Below, piece by piece: positions 15,501 to 30,500 of a DNA stretch of 64,000 nt. The notes beneath the pieces were generated by a model that worked only from the letters and a program-made list of their open reading frames with translations, was not told where the DNA came from and ran no database searches. A program made the position numbers and the translations under genes. Source of the stretch: Alitta virens (taxonomy: Eukaryota > Annelida > Polychaeta > Phyllodocida > Nereididae). Where the stretch lies: the NCBI GenBank assembly GCA_932294295.1, contig OW028578.1, positions 41,618,537 to 41,682,536 on the forward strand, written 5' to 3'. Each line of letters begins with the position of its first letter. Within the stretch, counting starts at the first letter, position 1.

Positions 15501-18500
15501 ATTATAGTCTATTGAACATCTTCAGCATTTAATTAGGATAACATTATGATGTACAGTGAACACATTATTGGAAGAGCATATCGCTTGATTTGAAAATCTA
15601 CTACATTGGTTTACCATTCAAATTGTTTTCCTTTAGATATTTTAAAATGAGCCCATTGGTTTACCATGTCATGCTGGTAACTTGTACGCATACGTATTTA
15701 CCTACAAAAACTAAGGCTTGTATTCACACCTTGTAGAGTTTGTAATAGTTGATGGTTTTTAAACAAGTTCATTGAAATCAGATAGACAGTTCTGAAGGAT
15801 TGACTTACGGTTGTAGACTGGGATTGGGTCATATCAGACATCTCATAATGGAATGTCACTGAATCAGCTCCCAAGACCTGCAACTCCACGATGATGTTGG
15901 ACTGTCTTGCATTTGGGAAAAGTTCTATCTTGAGCAGAACTGGACCATCCTTGAATAAACCACCACCAGGAGATGGGGCTAGAAGTGTTGATGTCTCATC
16001 TACGTTGTTGAAAATGATTTGGAACTGCTTTTCAGTATCATGGCTATTCCTAGTGTAAAGGACTAGTGTTTGACCAGCCGGACACACATCTGGTGGCAGG
16101 ACTGTGGTGACACCCTCAGTGACTTGCCCTGAGGTGGTAACAGCCTGTGTGGTTGGTTGTGTGGTTGCAGCCCCAGTGACTTGTTCTGTGGTTGCACCTG
16201 TTGATGCTGGTGCTGCTGTAGTTGTAGGGACAGCAGGAGCAGTTGTTTGTGCTGTTGTGAGGACAGTTGGGAGTTCTGGATGAGTACAAGAAGAATGTGA
16301 TGTGAAAATAATAACAGTCTGGCAGCATGTAACCAAGAAAATTAGCATAACAGAAGTGGCATGTACCTTGACATTGTGAAATCTTGACATCCTTATTTTC
16401 AACAGTGCGATTAGCCGGAGCAAAGATGTTTATGTGTATAGAAGATATCTCCAAGTTGTTATCAGCCCCAGGAACATTGAAATTGTATGTGCAGAAACTG
16501 GTATCACTGGGGGAATTAACCTGAAAAAGTAATAAGATTGTATAGGCATCCATAGTACTATACTAAATTAATACAGACAGATTGTGTGAATTGGCTTTTT
16601 ATAACATGCCTACAATCAATGGGGTTGTACAACTACTGCAAGTTATTTTTCAAAACATTCACTGGTTATTATAGTCTATTGAACATCTTCAGCATTTAAT
16701 TAGGATAACATTATGATGTACAGTGAACACATTATTGGAAGAGCATATCGCTTGATTTGAAAATCTACTACATTGGTTTACCATTCAAATTGTTTTCCTT
16801 AAGATATTTTAAAATGAGCCCATTGGTTTACCATGTCATGCTGGTAACTTGTATGCATATGTATTTACCTACAAAAACTAAGGCTTGTATTCACACTTTG
16901 TAGAGTTTGTAATAGTTGATGGTTTTTAAACAAGTTCATTGAAATCAGATAGACAGTTCTGAAGGATTGACTTACGGTTGTAGACTGGGATTGGGTCATA
17001 TCAGACATCTCATAATGGAATGTCACTGAATCAGCTCCCGAGACCTGCAACTCCACGATGATGTTGGACTGTCTTGCATTTGGGAAAAGTTCTATCTTGA
17101 GCAGAACTGGACCATCCTTGAATAAGCCACCACCAGGAGATGGGGCTAGAAGTGTTGATGTCTCATCTACGTTGTTGAAAATGATTTGGAACTGCTTTTC
17201 AGCATCATGGCTATTTCTAGTGTAAAGGACTAGTGTTTGACCAGCCGGACACACATCTGGTGGCAGGACTGTGGTGACACCCTCAGTGACTTGCCCTGAG
17301 GTGGTAACAGCCTGTGTGGTTGGTTGTGTGGTTGCAGCCTCAGTGACTTGTTCTGTGGTTGCACCTGTTGATGCTGGTGCTGCTGTAGTTGTAGGGACAG
17401 CAGGAGCAGTTGTTTGTGCTGTTGTGAGGACAGTTGGGAGTTCTGGATGAGTACAAGCAGAATGTGATGTGAAAATTATAACAGTTTGGCAGCATGTAAC
17501 CAAGAAAATTAGCATAACAGAAGTGGCATGTACCTTGACATTGTGAAATCTTGACATCCTTATTTTCAACAGTGCGATTAGCCGGAGCAAAGATGTTTAT
17601 GTGTATAGAAGATATCTCCAAGTTGTTATCTGCCCCAGGAACATTGAATTTGTATGTGCAGAAACTGGTATCACTGGGGGAATTAACCTGAAAAGGTAAT
17701 AAGATTGTATATGCATGGCCTGTACCATCCATAGTACTATACTAAATTAATACAGACAGATTGTGTGAATTGGCTTTTTATAACATGCCTACAATCAATG
17801 GGGTTGTACAACTACTGCAAGTTATCTTTCAAAACATTCACTGGTTATTATAGTCTATTGAACATCTTCAGCATTTAATTAGGATAACATTATGATGTAC
17901 AGTGAACACATTATTGGAAGAGCATATCGCTTGATTTGAAAATCTACTACATTGGTTTACCATTCAAATTGTTTTCCTTTAGATATTTTAAAATGAGCCC
18001 ATTGGTTTACCATGTCATGCTGGTAACTTGTACCCATATGTATTTACCTACAAAAACTAAGGCTTGTATTCACACCTTGTAGAGTTTGTAATAGTTGATG
18101 GTTTTTAAACAAGTTCATTGAAATCAGATAGACAGTTCTGAAGGATTGACTTACGGTTGTAGACTGGGATTGGGTCATATCAGACATCTCATAATGGAAT
18201 GTCACTGAATCAGCTCCCAAGACCTGCAACTCCACGATGATGTTGGACTGTCTTGCATTTGGGAAAAGTTCTATCTTGAGCAGAACTGGACCATCCTTGA
18301 ATAAGCCACCACCAGGAGATGGGGCTAGAAGTGTTGATGTCTCATCTACGTTGTTGAAAATGATTTGGAACTGCTTTTCATTATCATGGCTATTCCTAGT
18401 GTAAAGGACTAGTGTTTGACCAGCCGGACACACATCTGGTGGCAGGACTGTGGTGACACCCTCAGTGACTTGCCCTGAGGTGATAACAGCCTGTGTGGTT

Positions 18501-21500
18501 GGTTGTGTGGTTGCAGCCTCAGTGACTTGTTCCGTGGTTGCACCTGTTGATGCTGGTGCTGCTGTAGTTGTAGGGACAGCAGGAGCAGTTGTTGGTGAAG
18601 TTGTGAGGACAGTTGGGAGTTCTGGATGAGTACAAGAAGAATGTGATGTGAAAATAATAACAGTCTGGCAGCATGTAACCAAGAAAATTAGCATAACAGA
18701 AGTGGCATGTACCTTGACATTGTGAAATCTTGACATCCTTATTTTCAACAGTGCGATTAGCCGGAGCAAAGATGTTTATGTGTATAGAAGATATCTCCAA
18801 GTTGTTATCAGCCCCAGGAACATTGAAATTGTATGTGCAGAAACTGGTATCACTGGGGGAATTAACCTGAAAAAGTAATAAGATTGTATAGGCATCCATA
18901 GTACTATACTAAATTAATACAGACAGATTGTGTGAATTGGCTTTTTATAACATGCCTACAATCAATGGGGTTGTACAACTACTGCAAGTTATCTTTCAAA
19001 ACATTCACTGGTTATTATAGTCTATTGAACATCTTCAGCATTTAATTAGGATAACATTATGATGTACAGTGAACACATTATTGGAAGAGCATATCGCTTG
19101 ATTTGAAAATCTACTACATTGGTTTACCATTCAAATTGTTTTCCTTAAGATATTTTAAAATGAGCCCATTGGTTTACCATGTCATGCTGGTAACTTGTAT
19201 GCATATGTATTTACCTACAAAAACTAAGGCTTGTATTCACACTTTGTAGAGTTTGTAATAGTTGATGGTTTTTAAACAAGTTCATTGAAATCAGATAGAC
19301 AGTTCTGAAGGATTGACTTACGGTTGTAGACTGGGATTGGGTCATATCAGACATCTCATAATGGAATGTCACTGAATCAGCTCCCGAGACCTGCAACTCC
19401 ACGATGATGTTGGACTGTCTTGCATTTGGGAAAAGTTCTATCTTGAGCAGAACTGGACCATCCTTGAATAAGCCACCACCAGGAGATGGGGCTAGAAGTG
19501 TTGATGTCTCATCTACGTTGTTGAAAATGATTTGGAACTGCTTTTCAGCATCATGGCTATTCCTAGTGTAAAGGACTAGTGTTTGACCAGCTGGACACAC
19601 ATCTGGTGGCAGGACTGTGGTGACACCCTCAGTGACTTGCCCTGAGGTGGTAACAGCCTGTGTGGTTGGTTGTGTGGTTGCAGCCTCAGTGACTTGTTCT
19701 GTGGTTGCACCTGTTGATGCTGGTGCTGCTGTAGTTGTAGGGACAGCAGGAGCAGTTGTTTGTGCTGTTGTGAGGACAGTTGGGAGTTCTGGATGAGTAC
19801 AAGCAGAATGTGATGTGAAAATAATAACAGTCTGGCAGCATGTAACCAAGAAAATTAGCATAACAGAAGTGGCATGTACCTTGACATTGTGAAATCTTGA
19901 CATCCTTATTTTCAACAGTGCGATTAGCCGGAGCAAAGATGTTTATGTGTATAGAAGATATCTCCAAGTTGTTATCTGCCCCAGGAACATTGAAATTGTA
20001 TGTGCAGAAACTGGTATCACTTGGGGAATTAACCTGAAAAGGTAATAAGATTGTATATGCATGGCCTGTACCATCCATAGTACTATACTAAATTAATACA
20101 GACAGATTGTGTGAATTGGCTTTTTATAACATGCCTACAATCAATGGGGTTGTACAACTACTGCAAGTTATCTTTCAAAACATTCACTGGTTATTATAGT
20201 CTATTGAACATCTTCAGCATTTAATTAGGATAACATTATGATGTACAGTAAACACATTATTGGCAGAACATATCGCTTGATTTGAAAATCTACTACATTG
20301 GTTTACCATTCAAATTGTTTTCCTTAAGATATTTTAAAATGAGCCCATTGGTTTACCATGTCATGCTGGTAACTTGTACCCATATGTATTTACCTACAAA
20401 AACTAAGGCTTGTATTCACACCTTGTAGAGTTTGTAATAGTTGATGGTTTTTAAACAAGTTCATTGAAATCAGATAGACAGTTCTGAAGGATTGACTTAC
20501 GGTTGTAGACTGGGATTGGGTCATATCAGACATCTCATAATGGAATGTCACTGAATCAGCTCCCGAGACCTGCAACTCCACGATGATGTTGGACTGTCTT
20601 GCATTTGGGAAAAGTTCTATCTTGAGCAGAACTGGACCATCCTTGAATAAGCCACCACCAGGAGATGGGGCTAGAAGTGTTGATGTCTCATCTACGTTGT
20701 TGAAAATGATTTGGAACTGCTTTTCAGCATCATGGCTATTCCTAGTGTAAAGGACTAGTGTTTGACCAGCCGGACACACATCTGGTGGCAGGACTGTGGT
20801 GACACCCTCAGTGACTTGCCCTGAGGTGGTAACAGCCTGTGTGGTTGGTTGTGTGGTTGCAGCCTCAGTGACTTGTTCTGTGGTTGCACCTGTTGATGCT
20901 GGTGCTGCTGTAGTTGTAGGGACAGCAGGAGCAGTTGTTTGTGCTGTTGTGAGGACAGTTGGGAGTTCTGGATGAGTACAAGCAGAATGTGATGTGAAAA
21001 TAATAACAGTCTGGCAGCATGTAACCAAGAAAATTAGCATAACAGAAGTGGCATGTACCTTGACATTGTGAAATCTTGACATCCTTATTTTCAACAGTGC
21101 GATTAGCCGGAGCAAAGATGTTTATGTGTATAAAAGATATCTCCAAGTTGTTATCTGCCCCAGGAACATTGAATTTGTATGTGCAGAAACTGGTATCACT
21201 GGGGGAATTAACCTGAAAAGGTAATAAGATTGTATATGCATGGCCTGTACCATCCATAGTACTATACTAAATTAATACAGACAGATTGTGTGAATTGGCT
21301 TTTTATAACATGCCTACAATCAATGGGGTTGTACAACTACTGCAAGTTATCTTTCAAAACATTCACTGGTTATTATAGTCTATTGAACATCTTCAGCATT
21401 TAATTAGGATAACATTATGATGTACAGTGAACACATTATTGGAAGAGCATATCGCTTGATTTGAAAATCTACTACATTGGTTTACCATTCAAATTGTTTT

Positions 21501-24500
21501 CCTTAAGATATTTTAAAATGAGCCCATTGGTTTACCATGTCATGCTGGTAACTTGTATGCATACGTATTTACCTACAAAAACTAAGGCTTGTATTCACAC
21601 CTTGTAGAGTTTGTAATAGTTGATGGTTTTTAAACAAGTTCATTGAAATCAGATAGACAGTTCTGAAGGATTGACTTACGGTTGTAGACTGGGATTGGGT
21701 CATATCAGACATCTCATAATGGAATGTCACTGAATCAGCTCCCAAGACCTGCAACTCCACGATGATGTTGGACTGTCTTGCATTTGGGAAAAGTTCTATC
21801 TTGAGCAGAACTGGACCATCCTTGAATAAACCACCACCAGGAGATGGGGCTAGAAGTGTTGATGTCTCATCTACGTTGTTGAAAATGATTTGGAACTGCT
21901 TTTCAGTATCATGGCTATTCCTAGTGTAAAGGACTAGTGTTTGACCAGCCGGACACACATCTGGTGGCAGGACTGTGGTGACACCCTCAGTGACTTGCCC
22001 TGAGGTGGTAACAGCCTGTGTGGTTGGTTGTGTGGTTGCAGCCCCAGTGACTTGTTCTGTGGTTGCACCTGTTGATGCTGGTGCTGCTGTAGTTGTAGGG
22101 ACAGCAGGAGCAGTTGTTTGTGCTGTTGTGAGGACAGTTGGGAGTTCTGGATGAGTACAAGAAGAATGTGATGTGAAAATAATAACAGTCTGGCAGCATG
22201 TAATCAAGAAAATTAGCATAACAGAAGTGGCATGTACCTTGACATTGTGAAATCTTGACATCCTTATTTTCAACAGTGCGATTAGCTGGAGCAAAGATGT
22301 TTATGTGTATAGAAGATATCTCCAAGTTGTTATCAGCCCCAGGAACATTGAAATTGTATGTGCAGAAACTGGTATCACTGGGGGAATTAACCTGAAAAAG
22401 TAATAAGATTGTATAGGCATCCATAGTACTATACTAAATTAATACAGACAGATTGTGTGAATTGGCTTTTTATAACATGCCTACAATCAATGGGGTTGTA
22501 CAACTACTGCAAGTTATCTTTCAAAACATTCACTGGTTATTATAGTCTATTGAACATCTTCAGCATTTAATTAGGATAACATTATGATGTACAGTGAACA
22601 CATTATTGGAAGAGCATATCGCTTGATTTGAAAATCTACTACATTGGTTTACCATTCAAATTGTTTTCCTTAAGATATTTTAAAATGAGCCCATTGGTTT
22701 ACCATGTCATGCTGGTAACTTGTATGCATATGTATTTACCTACAAAAACTAAGGCTTGTATTCACACCTTGTAGAGTTTGTAATAGTTGATGGTTTTTAA
22801 ACAAGTTCATTGAAATCAGATAGACAGTTCTGAAGGATTGACTTACGGTTGTAGACTGGGATTGGGTCATATCAGACATCTCATAATGGAATGTCACTGA
22901 ATCAGCTCCCGAGACCTGCAACTCCACGATGATGTTGGACTGTCTTGCATTTGGGAAAAGTTCTATCTTGAGCAGAACTGGACCATCCTTGAATAAGCCA
23001 CCACCAGGAGATGGGGCTAGAAGTGTTGACGTCTCATCTACGTTGTTGAAAATGATTTGGAACTGCTTTTCAGCATCATGGCTATTCCTAGTGTAAAGGA
23101 CTAGTGTTTGACCAGCCGGACACACATCTGGTGGCAGGACTGTGGTGACACCCTCAGTGACTTGCCCTGAGGTGGTAACAGCCTGTGTGGTTGGTTGTGT
23201 GGTTGCAGCCTCAGTGACTTGTTCTGTGGTTGCACCTGTTGATGCTGGTGCTGCTGTAGTTGTAGGGACAGCAGGAGCAGTTGTTTGTGCTGTTGTGAGG
23301 ACAGTTGGGAGTTCTGGATGAGTACAAGCAGAATGTGATGTGAAAATAATAACAGTCTGGCAGCATGTAACCAAGAAAATTAGCATAACAGAAGTGGCAT
23401 GTACCTTGACATTGTGAAATCTTGACATCCTTATTTTCAACAGTGCGATTAGCCGGAGCAAAGATGTTTATGTGTATAGAAGATATCTCCAAGTTGTTAT
23501 CTGCCCCAGGAACATTGAATTTGTATGTGCAGAAACTGGTATCACTGGGGGAATTAACCTGAAAAGGTAATAAGATTGTATATGCATGGCCTGTACCATC
23601 CATAGTACTATACTAAATTAATACAGACAGATTGTGTGAATTGGCTTTTTATAACATGCCTACAATCAATGGGGTTGTACAACTACTGCAAGTTATCTTT
23701 CAAAACATTCACTGGTTATTATAGTCTATTGAACATCTTCAGCATTTAATTAGGATAACATTATGATGTACAGTGAACACATTATTGGAAGACAATATGG
23801 CTTAATTTGAAAATCTACTACATTGGTTTACCATTCAAATTGTTTTCCTTAAGATATTTTAAAATGAGCCCATTGGTTTACCATGTCATGCTGGTAACTT
23901 GTACCCATATGTATTTACCTACAAAAACTAAGGCTTGTATTCACACCTTGTAGAGTTTGTAATAGTTGATGGTTTTTAAACAAGTTCATTGAAATCAGAT
24001 AGACAGTTCTGAAGGATTGACTTACGGTTGTAGACTGGGATTGGGTCATATCAGACATCTCATAATGGAATGTCACTGAATCAGCTCCCGAGACCTGCAA
24101 CTCCACGATGATGTTGGACTGTCTTGCATTTGGGAAAAGTTCTATCTTGAGCAGAACTGGACCATCCTTGAATAAACCACCACCAGGAGATGGGGCTAGA
24201 AGTGTTGATGTCTCATCTACGTTGTTGAAAATGATTTGGAACTGCTTTTCAGCATCATGGCTATTCCTAGTGTAAAGGACTAGTGTTTGACCAGCCGGAC
24301 ACACATCTGGTGGCAGGACTGTGGTGACACCCTCAGTGACTTGCCCTGAGGTGGTAACAGCCTGTGTGGTTGGTTGTGTGGTTGCAGCCTCAGTGACTTG
24401 TTCTGTGGTTGCACCTGTTGATGCTGGTGCTGCTGTAGTTGTAGGGACAGCAGGAGCAGTTGTTTGTGCTGTTGTGAGGACAGTTGGGAGTTCTGGATGA

Positions 24501-27500
24501 GTACAAGCAGAATGTGATGTGAAAATAATAACAGTCTGGCAGCATGTAACCAAGAAAATTAGCATAACAGAAGTGGCATGTACCTTGACATTGTGAAATC
24601 TTGACATCCTTATTTTCAACAGTGCGATTAGCCGGAGCAAAGATGTTTATGTGTATAGAAGATATCTCCAAGTTGTTATCTGCCCCAGGAACATTGAATT
24701 TGTATGTGCAGAAACTGGTATCACTGGGGGAATTAACCTGAAAAGGTAATAAGATTGTATATGCATGGCCTGTACCATCCATAGTACTATACTAAATTAA
24801 TACAGACAGATTGTGTGAATTGGCTTTTTATAACATGCCTACAATCAATGGGGTTGTACAACTACTGCAAGTTATCTTTCAAAACATTCACTGGTTATTA
24901 TAGTCTATTGAACATCTTCAGCATTTAATTAGGATAACATTATGATGTACAGTGAACACATTATTGGAAGAGCATATCGCTTGATTTGAAAATCTACTAC
25001 ATTGGTTTACCATTCAAAATGTTTTCCTTTAGATATTTTAAAATGAGCCCATTGGTTTACCATGTCATGCTGGTAACTTGTACGCATACGTATTTACCTT
25101 CAAAAACTAAGGCTTGTATTCACACCTTGTAGAGTTTGTAATAGTTGATGGTTTTTAAACAAGTTCATTGAAATGAGATAGACAGTTCTGAAGGATTGAC
25201 TTACGGTTGTAGACTGGGATTGGGTCATATCAGACATCTCATAATGGAATGTCACTGAATCAGCTCCCAAGACCTGCAACTCCACGATGATGTTGGACTG
25301 TCTTGCATTTGGGAAAAGTTCTATCTTGAGCAGAACTGGACCATCCTTGAATAAGCCACCACCAGGAGATGGGGCTAGAAGTGTTGATGTCTCATCTACG
25401 TTGTTGAAAATGATTTGGAACTGCTTTTCAGTATCATGGCTATTCCTAGTGTAAAGGACTAGTGTTTGACCAGCCGGACACACATCTGGTGGCAAGACTG
25501 TGGTGACACCCTCAGTGACTTGCCCTGAGGTGGTAACAGCCTGTGTGGTTGGTTGTGTGGTTGCAGCCTCAGTGACTTGTTCCGTGGTTGCACCTGTTGA
25601 TGCTGGTGCTGCTGTAGTTGTAGGGACAGCAGGAGCAGTTGCTTGTGCTGTGGTGGTAACAGCCTGTGTGGTTGGTTGTGTGGTTGCAGCCTCAGTGACT
25701 TGTTCCGTGGTTGCACCTGTTGATGCTGGTGCTGCTGTAGTTGTAGGGACAGCAGGAGCAGTTGTTGGTGCTGTTGTGAGGACAGTTGGGAGTTCTGGAT
25801 GAGTACAAGAAGAATGCGATGTGAAAATAATAACAGTCTGGTAGCATGTAACAAAGAAAATTAGAGTAACAGAAGTGGCATGTACCTTGACATTGTGAAA
25901 TCTTGACATCCTTATTTTCAACAGTGCGATTAGCCGGAGCAAAGATGTTTATGTGTATAGAAGATATCTCCAAGTTGTTATCTGCCCCAGGAACATTGAA
26001 ATTGTATGTGCAGAAACTGGTATCACTGGGGGAATTAACCTGAAAAGGTAATAAGATTGTATATGCATGACCTGTACCATCCATAGTACTATACTAAATT
26101 AATACAGACAGATTGTGTGAATTGGCTTTTTATAACATGCCTACCATGATTGGGGTTGTACAACTACTGCAAGTTATCTTTCAAAAGCTTCACTGGTTAT
26201 TATAGTCTATTGAACAGCTTCAGCATTTAATTAGGATAACATTATGACGTACAGTGAACACATTATTGGAAGAGCATATCGCTTGATTTTGAAAATCTAC
26301 TACATTGGTTTACCATTCAAATTGTTTTCCTTAAGATATTTTAAAATGAGCCCATTGGTTTACCATGTCATGCTGGTAACTTGTACGCATACGTATTTAC
26401 CTACAAAAACTAAGGCTTGTATTCACACCTTGTAGAGTTTGTAATAATTGATGGTTTTTAAACAAGTTCATTGAAATCAGATAGACAGTTCTGAAGGATT
26501 GACTTACGGTTGTAGACTGGGATTGGGTCATATCAGACATCTCATAATGGAATGTCACTGAATCAGCTCCCGAGACCTGCAACTCCACGATGATGTTGGA
26601 CTGTCTTGCACTTGGGAAAAGTTCTATCTTGAGCAGAACTGGACCATCCTTGAATAAGCCACCACCAGGAGATGGGGCTAGAAGTGTTGATGTCTCATCT
26701 ACGTTGTTGAACATGATTTGGAACTGCTGTTCAGCATCATGGCTATTCCTAGTGTAAAGGACTAGTGTTTGACCAGCCGGACACACATCTGGTGGCAAGA
26801 CTGTGGTGACACCCTCAGTGACTTGCCCTGTGGTGGTAACAGCCTGTGTGGTTGGTTGTGTGGTTGCAGCCTCAGTGACTTGTTCCGTGGTTGCACCTGT
26901 TGATGCTGGTGCTGCTGTAGTTGTAGGGACAGCAGGAGCAGTTGTTTGTGCTGTTGTGGGGACAGTTGGGAGTTCTGGGTGAGTACAAGAAGAATGTGAT
27001 GTGAAAATAATAACAGTCTGGCAGCATGTAACCAAGAAAATTAGAGTAACAGAAGTAGCATGTACCTTGACATTGTGAAATCTTGACATCCTTATTTTCA
27101 ACAGTGCGATTAGCCGGAGCAAAGATGTTTATGTGTATAGAAGATATCTCCAAGTTGTTATCTGCCCCAGGAACATTGAAATTGTATGTGCAGAAACTGG
27201 TATCACTTGGGGAATTAACCTGAAAAGGTAATAAGATTGTATATGCATGGCCTGTACCATCCATAGTACTATACTAAATTAATACAGACAGATTGTGTGA
27301 ATTGGCTTTTTATAACATGCCTACAATCAATGGGGTTGTACAACTACTGCAAGTTATCTTTCAAAAGCTTCACTGGTTATTATAGTCTATTGAACAGCTT
27401 CAGCATTTAATTAGGATAACATTATGATGTATAGTCAACATATTATTGGAAGAGCATATTGCTTGATTTGAATATCTACTACATTGGTTTACCATTCAAA

Positions 27501-30500
27501 TTGTTTTCCTTAAGATATTTTAAAATGAGCCCATTGGTTTACCATGTCATGCTGGTAACTTGTATGCATATGTATTTACCTACAAAAACTAAGGCTTGTA
27601 TTCACACCTTGTAGAGTTTGTAATAGTTGATGGTTTTTAAACAAGTTCATTGAAATCAGATAGACAGTTCTGAAGGATTGACTTACGGTTGTAGACTGGG
27701 ATTGGGTCATATCAGACATCTCATAATGGAATGTCACTGAATCAGCTCCCGAGACCTGCAACTCCACGATGATGTTGGACTGTCTTGCATTTGGGAAAAG
27801 TTCTATCTTGAGCAGAACTGGACCATCCTTGAATAAGCCACCACCAGGAGATGGGGCTAGAAGTGTTGATGTCTCATCTACGTTGTTGAAAATGATTTGG
27901 AACTGCTTTTCAGCATCATGGCTATTCCTAGTGTAAAGGACTAGTGTTTGACCAGCCGGACACACATCTGGTGGCAGGACTGTGGTGACACCCTCAGTGA
28001 CTTGCCCTGAGGTGGTAACAGCCTGTGTGGTTGGTTGTGTGGTTGCAGCCTCAGTGACTTGTTCCGTGGTTGCACCTGTTGATGCTGGTGCTGCTGTAGT
28101 TGTAGGGACAGCAGGAGCAGTTGCTTGTGCTGTGGTGGTAACAGCCTGTGTGGTTGGTTGTGTGGTTGCAGCCTCAGTGACTTGTTCCGTTGTTGCACCT
28201 GTTGATGCTGGTGCTGCTGTAGTTGTAGGGACAGCAGGAGCAGTTGATGGTGCTGTTGTGAGGACAGTTGGGAGTTCTGGATGAGTACAAGAAGAATGCG
28301 ATGTGAAAATAATAACAGTCTGGTAGCATGTAACAAAGAAAATTAGAGTAACAGAAGTGGCATGTACCTTGACATTGTGAAATCTTGACATCCTTATTTT
28401 CAACAGTGCGATTAGCCGGAGCAAAGATGTTTATGTGTATAGAAGATATCTCCAAGTTGTTATCTGCCCCAGGAACATTGAAATTGTATGTGCAGAAACT
28501 GGTATCACTGGGGGAATTAACCTGAAAAGGTAATAAGATTGTATATGCATGACCTGTACCATCCATAGTACTATACTAAATTAATACAGACCGATTGTGT
28601 GAATTGGCTTTTTATAACATGCCTACCATGATTGGGGTTGTACAACTACTGCAAGTTATCTTTCAAAAGCTTAACTGGTTATTATAGTCTATTGAACAGC
28701 TTCAGCATTTAATTAGGATAACATTATGATGTACAGTGAACACATTATTGGAAGAGCATATCGCTTGATTTGAAAATCTACTACATTGGTTTACCATTCA
28801 AATTGTTTTCCTTAAGATATTTTAAAATGAGCCCATTGGTTTACCATGTCATGGTGGTAACTTGTACGCATATGTATTTACCTACAAAAACTAAGGCTTG
28901 TATTCACACCTTGTAGAGTTTGTAATAATTGATGGTTTTTAAACAAGTTCATTGAAATCAGATAGACAGTTCTGAAGGATTGACTTACGGTTGTAGACTG
29001 GGATTGGGTCATATCAGACATCTCATAATGGAATGTCACTGAATCAGCTCCCGAGACCTGCAACTCCACGATGATGTTGGACTGTCTTGCACTTGGGAAA
29101 AGTTCTATCTTGAGCAGAACTGGACCATCCTTGAATAAGCCACCACCAGGAGATGGGGCTAGAAGTGTTGATGTCTCATCTACGTTGTTGAACATGATTT
29201 GGAACTGCTTTTCAGCATCATGGCTATTCCTAGTGTAAAGGACTAGTGTTTGACCAGCCGGACACACATCTGGTGGCAAGACTGTGGTGACATCCTCAGT
29301 GACTTGCCCTGTGGTGGTAACAGCCTGTGTGGTTGGTTGTGTGGTTGCAGCCTCAGTGACTTGTTCCGTGGTTGCACCTGTTGATGCTGGTGCTGCTGTA
29401 GTTGAAGGGACAGCAGGAGCAGTTGTTGGTGCTGTTGTGAGGACAGTTGGGAGTTCTGGATGAGTACAAGAAGAATGCGATGTGAAAATAATAACAGTCT
29501 GGCAGCATGTAACAAAGAAAATTAGAGTAACAGAAGTGGCATGTACCTTGACATTGTGAAATCTTGACATCCTTATTTTCAACAGTGCGATTAGCCGGAG
29601 CAAAGATGTTTATGTGTATAGAAGATATCTCCAAGTTGTTATCTGCCCCAGGAACATTGAAATTGTATGTGCAGAAACTGGTATCACTGGGGGAATTAAC
29701 CTGAAAAGGTAATAAGATTGTATATGCATGACCTGTACCATCCATAGTACTATACTAAATTAATACAGACAGATTGTGTGAATTGGCTTTTTATAACATG
29801 CCTACCATGATTGGGGTTGTACAACTACTGCAAGTTATCTTTCAAAAGCTTCACTGGTTATTATAGTCTATTGAACAGCTTCAGCATTTAATTAGGATAA
29901 CATTATGATGTACAGTGAACACATTATCGGAAGAGCATATCGCTTGATTTGAATATCTACTACATTGGTTTACCATTCAAATTGTTTTCCTTAAGATATT
30001 TTAAAATGAGCCCATTGGTTTACCATGTCATGCTGGTAACTTGTACGCATATGTATTTACCTACAAAAACTAAGGCTTGTATTCACACTTTGTAGAGTTT
30101 GTAATAGTTGATGGTTTTTAAACAAGTTCATTGAAATCAGATAGACAGTTCTGAAGGATTGACTTACGGTTGTAGACTGGGATTGGGTCATATCAGACAT
30201 CTCATAATGGAATGTCACTGAATCAGCTCCCGAGACATGCAACTCCACGATGATGTTGGACTGTCTTGCACTTGGGAAAAGTTCTATCTTGAGCAGAACT
30301 GGACCATCCTTGAATAAGCCACCACCAGGAGATGGGGCTAGAAGTGTTGATGTCTCATCTACGTTGTTGAAAATGATTTGGAACTGCTTTTCAGCATCAT
30401 GGCTATTCCTAGTGTAAAGGACTAGTGTTTGACCAGTCGGACACACATCTGGTGGCAGGACTGTGGTGACACCCTCAGTGACTTGCCCTGTGGTGGTAAC

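Noticed and set aside
25500..28284. Plus-strand Val/Ala-rich open frames opposite the long linkers
   Set aside because: They are antisense shadows of the low-complexity Thr-rich linker; the same frame exists only where the linker is duplicated.
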